This document shows, piece after piece, positions 24,199 through 32,431 of a DNA stretch of 63,360 nt. The number at the start of each line of letters is the position of its first letter. The stretch's first letter is position 1. A program made the position numbers and the translations under genes. Below the pieces are notes generated by a model, which searched no databases, was not told where the DNA came from, and worked only from the letters and a program-made list of their open reading frames with translations. The DNA is taken from NCBI RefSeq assembly GCF_006539945.1, contig NZ_BJNZ01000026.1:1-63360 (forward strand). Direction: 5' to 3'. This DNA comes from Cellulosimicrobium cellulans (lineage in GTDB: Bacteria; Actinomycetota; Actinomycetes; Actinomycetales; Cellulomonadaceae).

Positions 24199-26253
24199 TC
24201 ACCGCTCCGCGCGGCCCACGATGTCCAGGATCGTCGCGCCGTACCGCTCGATCTTCGCGGGCCCGAGCCCGTTGATGCGGGCCAGCGCGGCCGTGCTGGT
24301 GGGCCGCGTCTCCGCGATCGCCGCGAGCGTCGTGTCGACGACCACCGTGAACGCGGGCTTGTCGGTCTCCTGCGCGACCTGGCGCCGCCACTCGCGCAGG
24401 CTCTCGAACAGCTCGCGGTCGTACTCCCCCGTCAGCCGCGGCTTCGCCTGCCCGGAGCGTGGCCGGCGCGTGCCGTGCGCGCCCGGCTCGTCGGGCCACA
24501 GCCCGTCGAGGAAGCGGGTCCGGCGCCGTGTCGCGCGACCACCCGGGTTGCGCGACCGCGCGAACGACAGCTCGAGGTGCTCGCGAGCGCGCGTGATGCC
24601 CACGTAGAGCAGCCGCCGCTCCTCCGCGATCGCCTCGTCCGTCTCCGCGAGCGAGATCGGCATGAGGCCCTCGCTCACGCCGGCGAGGAACACGGCGTCC
24701 CACTCGAGGCCCTTGGCCGCGTGGAGCGAGGCGAGCGTCACGCCCTCCACGGTCGGTGCGTGCTGCGCGGCGGCACGCTCGTCGAGCTCGGCCACGAACG
24801 TCGCGACCGTCGGGGCCGGCCCCTCGGCCGCCTGCGCGAGCGCCGCGACGTCGTCGGCGAGCGCGACGAGCGCCTGCGTGGACTCCCACCGCTCACGTGC
24901 CGCACCGCGCGCGGCGGGCGGCTCGGGGGCCCACCCGGCGGCGGCGAGGACGTCGCGCACCGTCTCCGGCATCGCGACCTCCGGGTCGGCGGACCGGGCC
25001 GCGCCGCGCAGGAGCACGATCGCGTCGCGGACCTCCTTGCGCTGGAAGAAGCGCTCGCCGCCCCGGACGAGGTAGCCGATGCCCGCGTCCGCGAGCGCCG
25101 ACTCGAACGCCTCCGACTGCGCGTTGGTCCGGTACAGGACCGCGATCTCGCTCGCGCGCGTCCCCGCGGCGAGGAGCCGCGCGATCCGCTGGGCGATGCC
25201 GGTGGCCTCCGCCTCGTCGTCGTCGTACGCGGTGAACGCGACCGGTGGGCCGGCGGGCCGCTGGGCGACGAGCTCGAGCGCCTGGTGCGCACCGCCCGCG
25301 CGCCCGGCGCGCGCGAGGAGCTGGTTCGCGAGGTTCACGACCTGCGGCGTCGAGCGGTAGTCGCGCACGAGCCGGATGACCTGGGCGCCCGGGTGCGTGC
25401 GCGAGAACGTGAGGAGGTGGTGCGGCGTGGCGCCCGTGAACGAGTAGATCGTCTGCGACGGGTCCCCGACGACGCACAGCTCGTCGCGTCCCCCGAGCCA
25501 CTGGTCGAGGACGAACTGCTGGAGCGGGGAGACGTCCTGGTACTCGTCGACGACGAAGTGGCGGTACTGGCGCCGCACCTGGTCCGCGACCCCGCCCTGC
25601 GTCGAGAGCATGTCGCCCAGCATGAGGAGCACGTCCTCGAAGTCGATGACCGACCGCTCGGTCTTCACGTCCTCGTACGCCGTGATGAGGCGCGCGACCG
25701 TCTGGTGGTCGTAGCCCGCGGGGGGCTCGCGGTCGATCGCCTCGCACGCCCGGACGTAGTCGTCGGCGGTGACGAGCGAGACCTTGGCCCACTCGACCTC
25801 GGACGACAGGTCGCGCACCGCGACGCGGTCGACGCCGACCCCGAGGCGGCGCGCGGACTCGGCGATCACCGGGGCCTTGTGCTCGAGGATGCGCGGCGGC
25901 GCCCCGCCGACGACCTTGGGCCAGAAGTAGCCGAGCTGTCGCAGCGCCGCGGCGTGGAACGTGCGCGCCTGGACGCCCGTCGCGCCGAGCTCGCGCAGGC
26001 GGGTGCGCATCTCGCCCGCGGCCCGCGCGGTGAACGTCACGGCCAGCACGCTCGTGGGGGCGTACACGCCCGTGCGGACGCCGTAGGCGATGCGGTGCGT
26101 GATGGCGCGCGTCTTGCCCGTCCCGGCGCCGGCGAGCACGCACACCGGGCCGCGCAGCGCGACGGCGACGTCGCGCTGGTCGGGGTCGAGCGCGTCGAGG
26201 ATCTCGTCGGCGGTGCGCAAGGACGGCGGACGTGAGACCGGTGGCGTGGACAT
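24199..26253 (-). CDS. uvrD2: ATP-dependent DNA helicase UvrD2
   Basis: A 684-residue superfamily 1A helicase. Motif I GAGTGKT is at 42-48, motif II is VVDEYQDVSPLQ, motif III is GDPSQTIYSFTGA, and motifs V-VI include LASLHAAKGLEWD and LLYVGITRARE. The C-terminal 80 residues form an HRDC domain (INGLGPAKIERYG). It unwinds DNA 3' to 5' in repair. Mycobacterial UvrD2 has a tetracysteine linker before HRDC; here the linker contains no cysteine. It is divergent from mycoredoxin. The ATG was chosen at the MSTPPVS start because the helicase core begins 20 residues later. Confidence 0.92.
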   Translation of the reverse strand: MSTPPVSRPPSLRTADEILDALDPDQRDVAVALRGPVCVLAGAGTGKTRAITHRIAYGVRTGVYAPTSVLAVTFTARAAGEMRTRLRELGATGVQARTFHAAALRQLGYFWPKVVGGAPPRILEHKAPVIAESARRLGVGVDRVAVRDLSSEVEWAKVSLVTADDYVRACEAIDREPPAGYDHQTVARLITAYEDVKTERSVIDFEDVLLMLGDMLSTQGGVADQVRRQYRHFVVDEYQDVSPLQQFVLDQWLGGRDELCVVGDPSQTIYSFTGATPHHLLTFSRTHPGAQVIRLVRDYRSTPQVVNLANQLLARAGRAGGAHQALELVAQRPAGPPVAFTAYDDDEAEATGIAQRIARLLAAGTRASEIAVLYRTNAQSEAFESALADAGIGYLVRGGERFFQRKEVRDAIVLLRGAARSADPEVAMPETVRDVLAAAGWAPEPPAARGAARERWESTQALVALADDVAALAQAAEGPAPTVATFVAELDERAAAQHAPTVEGVTLASLHAAKGLEWDAVFLAGVSEGLMPISLAETDEAIAEERRLLYVGITRAREHLELSFARSRNPGGRATRRRTRFLDGLWPDEPGAHGTRRPRSGQAKPRLTGEYDRELFESLREWRRQVAQETDKPAFTVVVDTTLAAIAETRPTSTAALARINGLGPAKIERYGATILDIVGRAER

Positions 26254-26433
26254 CACCCGCGATTCTCGCAGGCACCGGTGACACGCGGGAGCCAGCCCGT
26301 GGGGACGTCGGCCGGACGCCTGTCGTGCCGGGGGCAGGCCGACGGCGGGAACAGTGTGCGGGCCGCCGGTGTTACCGTCACGACCGATTGCCCGCGGCAC
26401 GCGCCGCCCGGACCAGCACCTGGAGAGCCCTCG

Positions 26434-26700
26434 ATGAGCACCGCCCCGACACTTCCCGACGCCGGCTCGATCGTCATGTACTCGACGACCTGGTGCGGGT
26501 ACTGCCGCCGCCTCAAGACGCAGCTGGACTCCGAGGGCATCGGCTACACCGAGGTGAACATCGAGGAGACCCCGGGGACCGCGGAGTTCGTGGAGTCGGT
26601 CAACGACGGCAACCGGACCGTGCCGACCGTCGTCTTCCCCGACGGCTCCGCCGCGACCAACCCGTCGCTCGCCGAGGTCAAGCAGCGCCTCGTCGCCTGA
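26434..26700 (+). CDS. Mycoredoxin (glutaredoxin-like)
   Basis: An 88-residue glutaredoxin-fold protein with active site CGYC at 21-24 and the cis-Pro segment TVPTVVF. Mycoredoxin-1 reduces mycothiol mixed disulfides in actinobacteria, and the uvrD2-nudC neighbourhood is the same as for Rv3198A. GGAGAG lies 6 nt before the ATG. TACCGT at 26373-26378 is a candidate -10, giving a leader of about 50 nt. A strong terminator follows. Confidence 0.92.
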   Translation: MSTAPTLPDAGSIVMYSTTWCGYCRRLKTQLDSEGIGYTEVNIEETPGTAEFVESVNDGNRTVPTVVFPDGSAATNPSLAEVKQRLVA

Positions 26701-26725
26701 CCCCACCCGGCTGTGGGCAGGAGAC

Positions 26726-26755
26726 GGGCCCGGTTCGAGCTCCCGAACCGGGTCC
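26726..26755 (+). terminator. Terminator of mycoredoxin gene
   Basis: A 12-bp stem (26726-26737 with 26744-26755, one G-U pair), 6-nt loop, then CTTTCTTG. It can also act for the convergent nudC gene. Confidence 0.85.
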
Positions 26756-26783
26756 CTTTCTTGCCCACGACGTCTCGGGGGGC

Positions 26784-27818
26784 TCAGGCGTCGGGGAGGC
26801 GGTCGCCGAACCAGTCCTCGACGAGCGAGCGCGCGATGGACGCGCGGCCCGGGAGCAGCACGTCTCCCGTGCGGACCGCGGCGGCGAGCTCGGGTCGGGT
26901 GAACCACCGCGCGTCGGTGAGCTCGACCCCGTCGACGTGCAGCTCGGTCGTCTGCGCCCGCGCGGCGAACCCGAGCATGAGCGACGCCGGGAACGGCCAC
27001 GGCTGGCTCCCGCGATAGGCGACCTCGCCGACGACGACGCCCGCCTCCTCCGCCACCTCGCGCCGGACCGCGCTCTCCAGGGACTCGCCCGGCTCGACGT
27101 ACCCGGCGAGCGTCGAGAAGCGCCGCTCGGGCCAGTGCGCGGCGTGGCCGAGCAGCAGCCGCTCGTCGTCACCCTCGCCGTGCACGACCGTCATGATGAC
27201 CGCCGGGTCCGTCCGCGGGTACAGCTCCACGCCCTGCGCGACGCAGCGCCGCGTCCACCCACCGTTCTCGACCGTGGTCCGACCGCCGCAGCGCGGGCAG
27301 CGGGTGTGGTTCGCGTGCCAGGCCGCGAGCGCGACCGCCTCGGTCGCGAGACCCGCGAGCGGTGCGCCGAGCCCGCCGACGAGCTCGCGCAGCCCCGACC
27401 ACGACCGCTCGCGCGCGAGCACGGCGAAGGGGTCGGAGGCGTCGACGCCCTCGATGTCGACCTCGTCCGCGTCGGCGTCGTCGGGCAGGACGAGCGCCAC
27501 GTACGCGACGCCGTCTCCCTCGCCGAGGAAGAGCCAGCGCGCCTGGTCCTCGTCGGCGGCAGCACCGACGTCGGCCAGGGCTGCCGGGTCGAGCAGCGCG
27601 ACGCCGTCCGTCGGACCCGGCCCGGCGAGCGCGAGGCGGCCGCGGTGGACGAGGACGACGCGGGTCGTGGCCTCGCCGCGCAGCGTCCGCACGAGGTCAG
27701 GCTCGCCGCGGCGATGGGCCGCGCGGTCCAGGACCGCCGCGTCGAGCGGCAGCGGAAGATCGCGGAGGGTGGTCCTGGGGAGCGTGCCCGACGACGGTCG
27801 GGGGGCGGGGGTGGTCAC
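26784..27818 (-). CDS. nudC: NAD+ diphosphatase, NudC-type Nudix hydrolase
   Basis: A 344-residue protein. The N-terminal NUDIX-like domain (1-190) is followed by a zinc ribbon (CPRCGG, then RRC) and the Nudix box, GYVEPGES through REVAEEAGV, which is complete. The array SQPWPFPASLM marks NADH pyrophosphatases. It cleaves NAD(H), and in E. coli NudC also removes NAD caps from RNA. The usual fourth zinc cysteine is replaced (CVAQG). GTG at 27818 is preferred over an in-frame GTG start further upstream because a -10 box sits exactly 6 nt before it. Confidence 0.88.
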   Translation of the reverse strand: MTTPAPRPSSGTLPRTTLRDLPLPLDAAVLDRAAHRRGEPDLVRTLRGEATTRVVLVHRGRLALAGPGPTDGVALLDPAALADVGAAADEDQARWLFLGEGDGVAYVALVLPDDADADEVDIEGVDASDPFAVLARERSWSGLRELVGGLGAPLAGLATEAVALAAWHANHTRCPRCGGRTTVENGGWTRRCVAQGVELYPRTDPAVIMTVVHGEGDDERLLLGHAAHWPERRFSTLAGYVEPGESLESAVRREVAEEAGVVVGEVAYRGSQPWPFPASLMLGFAARAQTTELHVDGVELTDARWFTRPELAAAVRTGDVLLPGRASIARSLVEDWFGDRLPDA

Positions 27819-27830
27819 CCTCCGACCGTA
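27819..27830 (-). promoter_or_regulatory. Candidate leaderless promoter of nudC
   Basis: TACGGT (27825-27830, minus strand) lies exactly 6 nt before the GTG. A GGAGG abuts the GTG but is too close to serve as a ribosome site. Confidence 0.6.
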
Positions 27831-27877
27831 GGCCACGCGACCGGCGTGGGTGCCTCGGGCGGCGGTCGGGGAGCGAC

Positions 27878-27889
27878 TACCGTGGTCGG
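27878..27889 (+). promoter_or_regulatory. Candidate leaderless promoter of phosphotransferase gene
   Basis: TACCGT (27878-27883) lies exactly 6 nt before the GTG, with no Shine-Dalgarno sequence. It is back-to-back with the nudC promoter within 71 bp. Confidence 0.6.
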
Positions 27890-28810
27890 GTGCCCCGCTC
27901 ACCGCTGACCCTCGCCGCGCTCGCGACCGCCGCCGTGCCGGGTCTCGACGCCCGCAGCGCGCTGGCCGTCGAGGACCCGGGTGACTACGACACCGCCGTC
28001 GTGACCGACGCCGACGGCGCCCGGTGGACCGTGCGCGCCCCGCGCAGCCTCCAGGCGGGGGCGGCGCTCGAGGCCGAGGCAGAGCTCCTCACCTCGCTCC
28101 AGCTCTACGCCGACACCGGCGTGCTGTCCTTCGCGGTGCCCCGCATCAGCGGGACCGCGCTCCTGCCCGAGGGTGGGCGTGCCGTCGTGCACCCGGCGCT
28201 CGACGGCACGACGCTCGACGTCGACGTGCTGCGCCCCGGGCCCGGGCTCGCCGCCGACCTCGGCCGCGTGCTCGCGTCGATCCACGAGCTGCCCCGCACG
28301 ATCGTCGACGACGCCGGGCTGCCCGGGTACGACGTCGAGGAGTACCGCGCCCGGCGGATGGCGGAGCTCGACGAGGCCGCGGCGACCGGGAAGGTCCCGA
28401 CGGCCCTCCTGCGCCGCTGGGAGGCGGCGCTCGAGGACGTGTCGCTGTGGCGGTTCCAGCCGGTCGTCGTGCACGGGGACCTCGGCCCGGAGCAGGTCCT
28501 CGTCGCGCGCGGGCGCGTCGTCGCGGTGACGGACTGGGCGAGCGCGCGCGTCGCGGACCCCGCGGACGACCTCGCGTGGCTGCTCGTCTCCGCACCCCCG
28601 GAGGCGATCGACTCGATCATGGAGGCGTACCAGCTGCGCCGCACCGAGCTCACCGACAAGCACCTCGTGGACCGCGCGCTCCTCGTCGGCGAGCTCGCGC
28701 TCGCGCGCTGGCTCCTGCACGGCGTGCGGCACGGGCTCGACGACGTCGTCGCCGACGCGCTCGACATGCTGGCCGACCTGGACGACGCCACGCAGGAGGC
28801 CGACGACTGA
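27890..28810 (+). CDS. Aminoglycoside-phosphotransferase-fold protein
   Basis: A 306-residue kinase-fold protein. The catalytic loop reads VVHGDLGPEQVLV (usual form HGDxxxxN, here ending in Gln-Val) and the metal-binding segment is VTDWASARVADPADDLAWLL. N-terminal nucleotide-binding features are weak. Members phosphorylate small molecules or macrolides; the substrate here is unknown, but the position in a WhiB7 neighbourhood is suggestive. The Asn-to-Gln change in the Brenner motif is worth noting. The start is GTG, leaderless. Confidence 0.82.
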   Translation: MPRSPLTLAALATAAVPGLDARSALAVEDPGDYDTAVVTDADGARWTVRAPRSLQAGAALEAEAELLTSLQLYADTGVLSFAVPRISGTALLPEGGRAVVHPALDGTTLDVDVLRPGPGLAADLGRVLASIHELPRTIVDDAGLPGYDVEEYRARRMAELDEAAATGKVPTALLRRWEAALEDVSLWRFQPVVVHGDLGPEQVLVARGRVVAVTDWASARVADPADDLAWLLVSAPPEAIDSIMEAYQLRRTELTDKHLVDRALLVGELALARWLLHGVRHGLDDVVADALDMLADLDDATQEADD

Positions 28811-28845
28811 CCCGGCTCGGCGCTGCCCGGTGCGGGGCCGCCACG

Positions 28846-28867
28846 CCCGCGGGCCGGGGTCCGCGGG
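28846..28867. terminator. Short bidirectional stem-loop
   Basis: CCCGCGG (28846-28852) and CCGCGGG (28861-28867) pair with an 8-nt loop between the convergent phosphotransferase and adnB genes. There is no U tract. Confidence 0.45.
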
Positions 28868-31800
28868 TCAGCCCGCGAGCAACGACTCGATCTCCGCCTC
28901 ACCGAGGAGCCGGCGCGGGCGCACGGTCTCGTCGGACGCGACGTAGTAGAACGCGGCGTTCACCTTCTCGAGCGGCAGCCCCGTCCACCGCGACCACGCG
29001 AGCCGGTAGACCGCGAGCTGCACCTCGCGCACGCTGCGCGCGGCGGCGTCCGTGGGCGCCCGTCCCGTCTTCCAGTCGACGACCACGACGGCGTCGTGCG
29101 CCCCTCCGGCGTGCTCCGGCCGCTCGGGGAACACCGCGTCGATGCGCGAGCGCAGCACCGTGTCGCCGACCGGGGTCTCGACGTCGACCTCGACCGCGAC
29201 CGGGGTCCGGCTCGCCCACTCGGACGCGAGGAACGTCCGCTGCAAGGTCTCGAGGTCCGCGTCCGGGTCGAGGTCGTCGTCGTCCGCGCCGGGGAGGTCC
29301 TCGACGTCCAGGAGCGACGACGTCGTGAAGTAGCGCTCGGCCCACAGGTGGAACCGCGTGCCCCGGCGCGCGTGCACGGTGGGCTCGACCGGGACGGGGC
29401 GCCGCAGGTGCAGCGCGTACTCGTCGCGGTCGGCCGCGAGCCGCACGAGGCTCGACGCCGAGACGTGCGCGGGCAGCTCGACCTCCCGGCCCGAACGCTC
29501 GGCCCGCTCCGCGAGCAGGACCCGGGCGAGCGCGACGAGGTCGCGCCCCTCGGCGTCGACGAGCACGCCCACGGGGGCGGTGAGACCCGCGGGCCCGCCC
29601 CCGCCGGTCTCCGCGGGATGCGCCCCGACGTCGTCCACGGCGACCCCGGTGGACTCGACGTCGCGCGCGCCGGCGCCGGACGTCGTGGCCCCTCGGGTGC
29701 GGGCCGCGCGGGCGAGGGCCGCCCGCTCGACCGCCGCGGCGGTCGCGCGCAGGACGGCGCGCGCCGACCCCTCGGGGGCGTCGTCGGGCACCGGCCACTC
29801 GCCGGTGACCTCGACGTCCTCGAGCGGGTTGGTGTCGTCGGGTCCGGGCGGGGCCGACCAACCGTCCGCCGCCACCACCCCGGACTCCACGAGCTCGAGG
29901 AGGAACGGCGAGAGCACGCGCGGGCGGGAGCCCGTCTGCCACCACGACGCCGTGAGGTACAGCTCGCGGCGCGCCCGGGTGAACGCGACGTACGCGAGCC
30001 GACGCTCCTCCGCGAGCTGGTGCTCGCCGCTCGCCGCCCGGAACTCGTCGCGCCGCGCCACGAGCTCCTTGGTGTCCGACGCGAGGTCGAAGCGGAACTC
30101 CGGCAGGTCGGCGGCGTCGCCGCGCAGCGGGTACGGGAGCTGGCTCACGTCGGTGAGCCACCCGCTGTCCGCGCGCACGCCCGAGGACGACTGCGCCGTC
30201 GTCGGGAACACGCCGTCGACGAGCCCGGGGACGACGACGACGTCCCACTCGAGCCCCTTCGCGGCGTGCGCGGTGATGACCTGCACGGCGTCCGGGTCGG
30301 GTTCGCGCACCGGCAGGTCCAGCCCGTTCTCGCGCGTCGAGGCGACCCCGAGCCACGCGAGGAACGCACCGAGCGTCACGACGTCCGCCGTCTGGGTGAA
30401 CGTCGCGGCGACGTCGCGGAAGGCGTCGAGGTGCTCGCGCGCCCGGTCGCTCACGGCCTCCGGGTCGACGAGCCGGCGCGACGCGAGCAGCGCGTCGTTC
30501 GTCACGGCCTCGACGTCGAGACCGAGCGCGCGCTCTGCCTCGACGACGAGCTCCGGCAGCGACAGGTAGGTGAGCCCGCGCAGCGCGCGCAGGGTGCGCG
30601 ACAGCGCCGCGAGGCGCGCGTGGCCCTGAGCCGTGAGCGTGCGCCCGTCGGCCGCGGGCTCGCCCGGGTCCGGCAGGTCGTCGAGGGCGTCGACGATCGA
30701 GCGGTGGTCGGCCACGTCGCCCTCGACGACCACGAGGTCCGCGCCCCCGCCGTCCGCCGCGGCCGCGCGCCGGCGCGACCCGAGCGCGCCCTCGTGCCGC
30801 GCCAGGTCCGCGGCGCGGCTGCCCAGGGCGTGGAGGTCCGCCGACCCGAGGTTGAGCCGGGGCCCCGTGAGGAGCCGCACGAGCGCGTCGCCGCGCGACG
30901 GGTCGTGCACCGCCTCGAGGAGCGCGACGACGTCGACGACCTCCGGCGTCGTGAGCAGACCCCCGAGGCCGACGACCTCCACGGGCAGACCCTTGCGTCG
31001 CAGCGCGACCTCGACCGCCGCGAACTGGCTGCGCTTGCGGCACAGGACCGCCGCGGTGACGCGCCCGCCCGGGGCGCCCGCGGGCCGCCAGCGCGCTGCG
31101 ACGAGCTCCGCGACGGCTGCGGCCTCCTCCTCCGCGGTCGCCGCCACGTGCGCGGACACGGTTCCGGGCCCGGCCCCCGGGCGCAGCGCGAGCGCCGGGA
31201 CCTCGACCCGGTCGCCGCCCGTCCCCGCGGCCCCCCGCAGCGGGCCCGCGGTGACGTTCGCCGCCGCGAGCACCGCGGCGTCGTTGCGCCACGACGTCGA
31301 CAGGAAGCGCACCGCCGACCGGTCGCCCGTCGCCCGGGGGAACCGCTCGGGGAACCGCGCGAGGCCGCCCGCGCTCGCACCGCGCCAGCCGTAGATCGAC
31401 TGGTGCGGGTCGCCGACGGCCGTCACCGGGTGCCCGCCGCCGAACAGACCCGCGAGGAGCTCGACCTGCGCGTGCGACGTGTCCTGGTACTCGTCGAGCA
31501 GGACGACGCGGAACCGCGCCCGCTCCGTCTCCCCCACGACCGGGACCTCGCGCGCGAGGCGGGCCGCGAGCGCCACCTGGTCGCCGAAGTCGAGGGAGTC
31601 CGTGACGCGCTTGCGCCGCCGGTACTCCGCGACGACGTCGAGCAGCCGGACGCGCTCGGCGACGTCGCCGACCAGCTTCTCGACCTCCTTGGTCCGGGCC
31701 TTCTGCCGCGGACCGAGCGGGAGCGCGTCGAGCTGCTCGACGATGCCGGCGAGACGGTCCCGGGCCTCGCCCGGCTCGAGGAGGTGCTCGCCGAGCGCGC

Positions 31801-32431
31801 CGGACAGGCCGAGCACCGCGGCGACGACGGTGCTCAGCGCACGGTCGGTTCCGAGGTCGTCGTCCCACCCCTCCACGACCTCCGAAGCGAGCTGCCACTG
31901 CTGCGCCTCGCCGAGGAGCCGCGCGCCGGGCTCGACGCCGACGCGCAGGCCGTGGTCGCCCACGAGCGAGGCGGCGTACGCGTTGTACGTCGCGACCGTC
32001 GGCCGGTCGAGCAGCGAGAGGGCGGACGACGCACCGCCCCGGGCTCGCGCGAGCTGCGCGAGCCGAACCTGGACGCGCTCGGACAGCTCGCCCGCCGCCT
32101 TGCGGGTGAACGTGAGACCGAGCACCGCGTCCGGAGGCACGAGGTCGTTCGCGATGAGCCAGACGACGCGCGCCGCCATGGTCTCCGTCTTGCCCGAGCC
32201 CGCCCCCGCGACGACGAGCGTCGGCTCGAGCGGTGCCTCGATCACCTCGACCTGCTCCGGGGTCGGGCGGGGCCGGCCGAGCAGGTCCGCGATCCGGGTA
32301 GCGGACAGGGTCGGGCGCGGCGGCTCGACCGTGCCGGGCGTCGTGGTCTCGGGCGCGACCACGACGCCGTCGGCGGCGACCAGCCGGACCGACGGCGTCG
32401 GCTCCGGGAGCTCGAACAGCTCGCTGCTCAC
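28868..32431 (-). CDS. adnB: AdnB-like helicase-nuclease (DNA double-strand-break resection)
   Basis: A 1187-residue protein with an UvrD-type helicase motor and a RecB-type nuclease. Motif I GAGSGKT is at 76-82, motif II LLDEYQDTSHAQ, motif III AVGDPHQSIYGWRGA, and motif VI FTRARRE. The C-terminal nuclease has RGTRFHLWAE, VVVDWKTGRAP and VREVQLAVY residues. With AdnA it forms the actinobacterial dimer that processes DNA ends for recombination. It begins with GTG, overlapping the adnA stop by 4 bp (GTGA), which should enforce equal synthesis. Assignment to AdnB rests on its downstream position. Confidence 0.9.
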   Translation of the reverse strand: MSSELFELPEPTPSVRLVAADGVVVAPETTTPGTVEPPRPTLSATRIADLLGRPRPTPEQVEVIEAPLEPTLVVAGAGSGKTETMAARVVWLIANDLVPPDAVLGLTFTRKAAGELSERVQVRLAQLARARGGASSALSLLDRPTVATYNAYAASLVGDHGLRVGVEPGARLLGEAQQWQLASEVVEGWDDDLGTDRALSTVVAAVLGLSGALGEHLLEPGEARDRLAGIVEQLDALPLGPRQKARTKEVEKLVGDVAERVRLLDVVAEYRRRKRVTDSLDFGDQVALAARLAREVPVVGETERARFRVVLLDEYQDTSHAQVELLAGLFGGGHPVTAVGDPHQSIYGWRGASAGGLARFPERFPRATGDRSAVRFLSTSWRNDAAVLAAANVTAGPLRGAAGTGGDRVEVPALALRPGAGPGTVSAHVAATAEEEAAAVAELVAARWRPAGAPGGRVTAAVLCRKRSQFAAVEVALRRKGLPVEVVGLGGLLTTPEVVDVVALLEAVHDPSRGDALVRLLTGPRLNLGSADLHALGSRAADLARHEGALGSRRRAAAADGGGADLVVVEGDVADHRSIVDALDDLPDPGEPAADGRTLTAQGHARLAALSRTLRALRGLTYLSLPELVVEAERALGLDVEAVTNDALLASRRLVDPEAVSDRAREHLDAFRDVAATFTQTADVVTLGAFLAWLGVASTRENGLDLPVREPDPDAVQVITAHAAKGLEWDVVVVPGLVDGVFPTTAQSSSGVRADSGWLTDVSQLPYPLRGDAADLPEFRFDLASDTKELVARRDEFRAASGEHQLAEERRLAYVAFTRARRELYLTASWWQTGSRPRVLSPFLLELVESGVVAADGWSAPPGPDDTNPLEDVEVTGEWPVPDDAPEGSARAVLRATAAAVERAALARAARTRGATTSGAGARDVESTGVAVDDVGAHPAETGGGGPAGLTAPVGVLVDAEGRDLVALARVLLAERAERSGREVELPAHVSASSLVRLAADRDEYALHLRRPVPVEPTVHARRGTRFHLWAERYFTTSSLLDVEDLPGADDDDLDPDADLETLQRTFLASEWASRTPVAVEVDVETPVGDTVLRSRIDAVFPERPEHAGGAHDAVVVVDWKTGRAPTDAAARSVREVQLAVYRLAWSRWTGLPLEKVNAAFYYVASDETVRPRRLLGEAEIESLLAG

